62,717 bases of DNA from JAGNKE01 sp964583335. Lineage in GTDB: Bacteria > Pseudomonadota > Alphaproteobacteria > Micavibrionales > Micavibrionaceae. Shown here one piece after another: positions 58,751 through 62,717 of this stretch. The notes below the pieces were generated by a model that was given only the letters and a program-made list of their open reading frames with translations, did not search any database and had not been told where the DNA came from. Location: the NCBI GenBank assembly GCA_964583335.1, contig CAZOVG010000010.1, positions 1 to 62,717 of the forward strand. Reading direction: 5' to 3'. The position numbers and the translations under genes are program-made. Positions within the stretch are counted from its first letter, which is position 1. The number at the start of each line of letters is the position of its first letter.

Positions 58751-59583
58751 CCGACGACACGCCAGACGAGTCCAGATCGCCGCTTTCCGCGCCGATGGCC
58801 CTGCGCCGGGCCGATAATCTCATCGCGATCGCCAGCGGCAAGGGCGGCGTGGGCAAGACGTGGTTTTCCGTGACTCTGGCGCATGCGCTGGCGAAATCGG
58901 GCAAGAAGGTTCTGCTGTTTGACGGCGATTTGGGGTTGGCGAACGTGGACGTGCAGCTTGGCCTCATGCCCAAGCGCGATTTGAACGACGTTATTCGCGG
59001 ACGGCTGGGGCTGGACCGCGTGGTGCAAACCTTCGAAGAGGGTAAATTCGATATCATCGCCGGACGTTCGGGTCAGGCTTCGCTTTCCGCTTTGCCGAGC
59101 CAACGGCTTGCGCTGTTGCGGGACCAGCTTGTGGATGTCGCCGCGCAGTATGATGTGGTGATCGCCGACCTTGGCGCGGGCGTGGACCGCACGGTGCGCA
59201 TGTTTTCGGCGAGTTCCGCGTGTACGCTTTTGATTACGACGGACGAACCGACGGCGTTGACCGACGCCTATGCCTTTATCAAGCTGGGCAACGCGGCGGG
59301 CGTTTCGCGCAACATCAATATCGTCATCAACATGGCGTCGAGCATTTCCGAGGGCGAGAAGACCTATAAGACGCTGCTCAAGGCTTGCGAGAATTTCCTG
59401 CGGCTTTCGCCGCCGCTCATGGGCCTCGTGCGGCAGGATTCGCGCGTGAAGGATTGCATCCGCGCCCAAACGCCGATCCTGAACCGCACCCCCAACGCCG
59501 ACGCGGCGATGGATGTTGAGAAGATCGCCAAAAAAGCTCTGGCGATGGTCGAGGATGCCAAGCTGAAGTCCGCGCGGCGCTGA
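58747..59583 (+). CDS. flhG: Flagellar number regulator FlhG (FleN/YlxH, MinD-like)
   Basis: A 278-residue P-loop ATPase that works with FlhF to set flagellar number. Deviant Walker A SGKGGVGKTWFSVTLAHALA (about 34-53) and switch motif LLFDGDLGLANVDVQLGLMP (about 58-77) are intact, and the C-terminal part ends in an amphipathic helix suited to membrane contact (AMVEDAKLKSARR). It begins at ATGA, overlapping flhF. The pair should favour a single polar flagellum. Confidence 0.94.
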   Translation: MTDDTPDESRSPLSAPMALRRADNLIAIASGKGGVGKTWFSVTLAHALAKSGKKVLLFDGDLGLANVDVQLGLMPKRDLNDVIRGRLGLDRVVQTFEEGKFDIIAGRSGQASLSALPSQRLALLRDQLVDVAAQYDVVIADLGAGVDRTVRMFSASSACTLLITTDEPTALTDAYAFIKLGNAAGVSRNINIVINMASSISEGEKTYKTLLKACENFLRLSPPLMGLVRQDSRVKDCIRAQTPILNRTPNADAAMDVEKIAKKALAMVEDAKLKSARR

Positions 59584-60300
59584 TTTTCTTCGATTTAATA
59601 CTCCCGATAAAATCGCGAAGGCGCTAAGCCTTTTTTAAAACACAACGATCACAACGCTCACAACGCGGGCGGCGGCTCTGTCGTCATTGCGAGGAGGCCG
59701 GAGGCCGACGCGGCAATCTATGCGGTGGCCTCAATGGATTGCTTCACCCGCCGGGGCGGGTTAGCAATGACGGGGTTTGCCTTGGCTGTCCTTCGGCTAA
59801 AAGCTGTAATCCCGCCATGAATCGCAAAGACGCGAAGACGCTAAGCTCTCTGTGGAACACGACGATTTTAAAGTTATGTCATTCCTGCGGAAGCAGGAAC
59901 CTCGGGAGACTTCTCTCAGTTTGAAACACAACGAACACAACGCGGGCGGCGGCTCTTTCGTCATTGCGAGGAGGACGGAGGCCGACGAAGCAATCTATGC
60001 GGTGGCCTCAATGGATTGCTTCACCCGCCGGGGCGGGTTCGCAATGACGGGGTTTTAGCCTGTCGTTCATTCCGGCGGAGGCTGGAATCCACGCTCAATT
60101 TTTAACTGGATCCCCGCGTTCGCGGGGATGCCTATCTTTTTTGGCCATCAACCCGAGAAGCATCCCCGTGAAAACGGGGATCCAAAGATCATCCCTAACC
60201 TAGATCCTTCGCTGCGCTCAGGATGAAAGGGGGGCGGGGTTACAAACGCATATCATCAGAACGGTTGAGCGACCCCGGGGAGGTGCGATAAGCTTAAACC
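59584..60300. repeat. Mosaic repeat block between flhG and the second FliK-like gene
   Basis: No gene was seen in these 717 bases. A 90-base palindrome occurs twice (about 59682-59774 and 59960-60050) around a linker of about 180 bases that copies 14928-15110. Near 60148-60232 the AGCATCCCCGTG ... CTCAGGATGAAAGGG stretch copies 25739-25823. GATCCCCGCG-TTCG-type hairpins occur near 60112. The end (60260-60300) is unique and precedes the FliK-like start. Confidence 0.87.
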
Positions 60301-62190
60301 ATGTCGGACACCCGCATCCCCTCCTCGCTTCCGCCTTCGCCCGACGCCGCCGCGCGCGAGGCCGCGAATACGCGCACGGTGCGGCTGATTACCGTTCCCG
60401 AGCGAATCTATGACATGCAGCAAGCCGCGCGGGTACGGGCCGAGGTCATGCGGGCGAATGCGGACGGCACGGTGGAATTGCGCAGCGCCGCCGGCGACAT
60501 CACCGTGCGCCCGGAAAAGCCCGACCAGTTGACGCCGGGGCAAACCGTCGAGGTGCGGATTCCGGCTGAGCGCCCGCCGCGCACGGCGGAGATCCGGCCC
60601 GCGCCGCCCGAGCGGCCCGCGCCCGCGCGCAGCACGCAGACGGATGTTGATGTGCGGGTTTCCCGGCCCGATACGAGGCCGGATAAAATTCAGACTCCTG
60701 ACGATCTGATCGGGCGAATTGTCCGCGCCGTGCCGTTGCCGCCCTCGCAGGTGCCGCCGGAGATTCCGCAGGAACAAAGTGGAGCCGCGCCGAACCCCGT
60801 TCCCGCCGCGCCCGCCCTGCCCCCGGAATTTTCGCAGGCCGAAGAGATCGTGCAGGCGATCCAGAAACTCTTCGCCGTGCGGGCCGAGACGATCGCCAAA
60901 GCCGCCGTGCAAACGATTTTGGCCCCGCTTCAACCGACCGCCGCTGATACACCTGAGACAGTTCTTGTGCGTCCCGTCGCGGGCACGCCGCCTGTCCTCA
61001 CCGCGCAGGGGGCGACCGAGATCGGGAAAATCCTCAAGGGCGTTCTGGGCCTCGCGCCGAACGGGCTGCAGGTTCCGCTCGGCCCTTCTGCCCCCGATAT
61101 CGCGCCGCCGGACACGGCCATGCCGGAGCGCGGGTCAATGTTGTTTGCGGTGGGCGGTGTTGCGTCTGCGCCTACGACCAACCCCTTGGATGCGCCGCTC
61201 GATTTTTCCGTTCCTCCGCCGCATTTAAAAGCGGGCGAGGCGGCGGCGCAGGTGATCGGCCCCGTGGCGGGCAAGGATGCGCTGGCCGTTGCTTTGGTTT
61301 TCCCGGCGAAGGCGGAGGGGTCGCCGTCCTATTTTGCTCTGCTGGAGCCGGGGTTCATTCCCGCGCCGGGGGCGCTGCTATCGCTGATGCCGCTTGCACC
61401 GCCGCAAGCGGGTTCGAGCGCCTCCCTTGCGCCCCCCATCGCCGCCGATGTTTTGGCTGCGGCTGCGCCCGTGAGCCCAGCGATTCTGGCCGCGCTGCCT
61501 CTGGGCATCCCTTATTTCCTGACGCCAGAGCCGTGGCCCGTGATGCAGGAGATCGCACAGATTCTGGCGCAGGCTTCGGCGCCCCTTGCGCAGGCGTTTT
61601 CCAATATGATCCCGAATCCCGCCACGCCGCAACAGATGGCGCCCGCCGCGCTGTTCTTTCTCGCCGCGATGCGGGGGGGAGACATCGAGGGCTGGCTGGG
61701 CGGGCGGGCGGCGGACGCGATCCGCCGGGCGGGACGCGGCGATCTCATCACCCGGCTTTCACAGGAGGGCGCGACGCTCGCGCGCATGGGGGCGGAGCCT
61801 CTGGGTCAGGAGTGGAAGGCGACCAGCCTGCCGCTTTCATGGCAGGAGCAGATTCTCAAAATTCCGGTCTATACCAAACGCAGCGAGGACGAGCGCGGAA
61901 CGGGCAATGAACGCGGCGAAGGGATGGTGCGGTTCGTCATCAATCTGGACCTCTCCCGCATGGGCAAGATGCAGATGGACGCGCTTTACCGGGAGGCGGC
62001 GAAGCGGTTCGACCTGATCTTGCGCAGCACGCAGCCCTTCACCAAGGCCGCCGAACACGAGATGCGCGGGATTTTCGCCGGGGCGCTGGAGGATATCGGA
62101 TTGCGCGGGGAGATGGGGTTCCAGACCGGGGCGGAGAAATGGGTGACGGTCCAGCCGGATAAGCTTTATGAATTTTCCGCGAATTTCTAA
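60301..62190 (+). CDS. Second FliK-like (hook-length control family) protein
   Basis: A 629-residue Pro/Ala-rich protein. An N-terminal beta segment (about 45-90, VRAEVMRANADGTVELRSAA) precedes a long low-complexity region with Pro/Ala blocks (about 90-410) and a C-terminal domain (about 525-629: VRFVINLDLSRMGKMQMDAL, LDLSRMG matching the FliK/Flg_hook turn). The normal fliK is at 29830, so this is an extra FliK-family member, perhaps a ruler for another structure or a regulator. Start ATG 60301 has a distant GGGGAGG (16 bases). It stands alone, between two repeat blocks. Confidence 0.75.
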   Translation: MSDTRIPSSLPPSPDAAAREAANTRTVRLITVPERIYDMQQAARVRAEVMRANADGTVELRSAAGDITVRPEKPDQLTPGQTVEVRIPAERPPRTAEIRPAPPERPAPARSTQTDVDVRVSRPDTRPDKIQTPDDLIGRIVRAVPLPPSQVPPEIPQEQSGAAPNPVPAAPALPPEFSQAEEIVQAIQKLFAVRAETIAKAAVQTILAPLQPTAADTPETVLVRPVAGTPPVLTAQGATEIGKILKGVLGLAPNGLQVPLGPSAPDIAPPDTAMPERGSMLFAVGGVASAPTTNPLDAPLDFSVPPPHLKAGEAAAQVIGPVAGKDALAVALVFPAKAEGSPSYFALLEPGFIPAPGALLSLMPLAPPQAGSSASLAPPIAADVLAAAAPVSPAILAALPLGIPYFLTPEPWPVMQEIAQILAQASAPLAQAFSNMIPNPATPQQMAPAALFFLAAMRGGDIEGWLGGRAADAIRRAGRGDLITRLSQEGATLARMGAEPLGQEWKATSLPLSWQEQILKIPVYTKRSEDERGTGNERGEGMVRFVINLDLSRMGKMQMDALYREAAKRFDLILRSTQPFTKAAEHEMRGIFAGALEDIGLRGEMGFQTGAEKWVTVQPDKLYEFSANF

Positions 62191-62717
62191 ATAAGCCGTT
62201 TTTTGAACCACAGCGATCACAAAGCACACGGCGCGGGCGGCGGCCCTTTCGTCATTGCGATGAGGCCGCAGGGCCGACGCGGCAATCTATCCAGAGGCAT
62301 CCCGATATGAATCGCAAAGACGCGAAGACGCGAAGCTTTCTGTGGAACACGACGATTTTAAAGTTATGTCATTCCTGCGGAAGCAGGAACCTCGGGAGAC
62401 TTCTCTCAGTTTGAAACACAACGCACACAACGCGGGCGGCGGTCTTATTGGTCAAGAGGTGCCTGCTTACGCAGGGATGACAAGGGGGCTTCACTCGTCA
62501 TTGCGAGGAGGCCGGAGGCCGACGCGGCAATCTATCTTGCGCAACAAATGGATTGCTTCACCCGCCGGGGCGGGTTCGCAATGACGGGTTTTGCCTTGGC
62601 TGTCCTTCGGCTAAAAGCTGTAATCCCGCCATGAATCGCAAAGACGCGAAGACGCTAAGCTCTCTGTGGAACACGACGATTTTAAAGTTATGTCATTCCT
62701 GCGGAAGCAGGAACCTC
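62191..62717. repeat. Mosaic repeat block at the right end
   Basis: No gene was seen. The linker and palindrome modules follow the same order as at 14836-15203 and 59682-60050: a partial palindrome (about 62249), linker (62307-62420), palindrome (62491-62585) and linker (62586-62717). The last 27 bases are identical to the first 27 of the window. Confidence 0.85.

Overview
The window is one large flagellar gene cluster from an alphaproteobacterium. The lineage is read from the gene set: CckA, FlbD, FliX, FlbT and FlaF, perfect TTAA-N7-TTAA CtrA boxes, and a DksA with the one-cysteine CTSA zinc-finger pattern known from alphaproteobacteria. The flagellar genes are fairly GC-rich, while several hypothetical genes and their flanks are AT-rich. 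A placement near Micavibrio or deep Rhodospirillales is a guess that the sequence alone cannot settle.

Layout, left to right. 1-1136: interspersed repeats and a small secreted protein. 1137-8398 (minus strand): flgB-flgC-fliE-(AT-rich membrane gene)-fliQ-fliR-flhB-cckA, from a sigma-54 promoter at 8470-8485. 8486-10875 (plus): a stand-alone FlhB C-terminal-like protein, a helical orphan, a Sel1-repeat protein, fliO and fliP. 10793-14583 (minus): a huge secreted TPR protein and a small membrane protein. 14584-15467: repeats. 15468-21709 (minus): fliL-fliM-DUF6468-motE-cheY-cheZ and two MotB-like genes. 22032-25406 (plus, sigma-54 promoter): flgF-flgG-flgA-flgH. 25407-25919: repeats. 25920-26946 (minus): fliX and dksA. 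27276-33924 (plus, sigma-54 promoter): flgI-flgJ-two FlgN-like genes-fliK-flgD-flgE, closed by a strong terminator. 34391-43233: membrane and secreted orphans, a TPR-methyltransferase divergent from a large flagellin, then flbT-flaF, an orphan and a FlaG-like gene. 43793-48706 (plus): fliF-fliG-fliH-fliN-motA. 48718-50146 (minus): two tandem paralogues resembling DUF1826. 50226-54204: flbD and flhA, with a small membrane gene between. 54300-55005: a HigBA-like toxin-antitoxin pair. 55044-57506 (minus): a KefB-type antiporter and a secreted protein. 57719-59583: flhF-flhG. 59584-60300: repeats. 60301-62190: a second FliK-like protein. 62191-62717: repeats.

How the parts work together. The window encodes the MS ring, C ring, most of the export gate, rod, P and L rings, hook with its cap and length control, filament, stator, chemotaxis output (CheY/CheZ) and polar placement (FlhF/FlhG). 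It also carries an alphaproteobacterial control circuit: CckA feeds CtrA, CtrA boxes lie at the flagellin gene and in the flaG-fliF divergent region, FliX/FlbD serve the sigma-54 promoters of the rod, ring and hook operons, and FlbT/FlaF serve flagellin mRNA and export. I did not find fliI, fliJ, flgK, flgL, fliD, fliS or rpoN, which must lie elsewhere.

The most unusual points are a translationally coupled pair of MotB-like proteins of which only one keeps the proton-binding aspartate, a TPR-methyltransferase paired with flagellin, the tandem DUF1826-like pair inside the flagellar cluster, an 11-codon leader ORF whose stop codon touches the flgE ribosome binding site, and a mosaic repeat family that sits at operon ends and forms both ends of the window.
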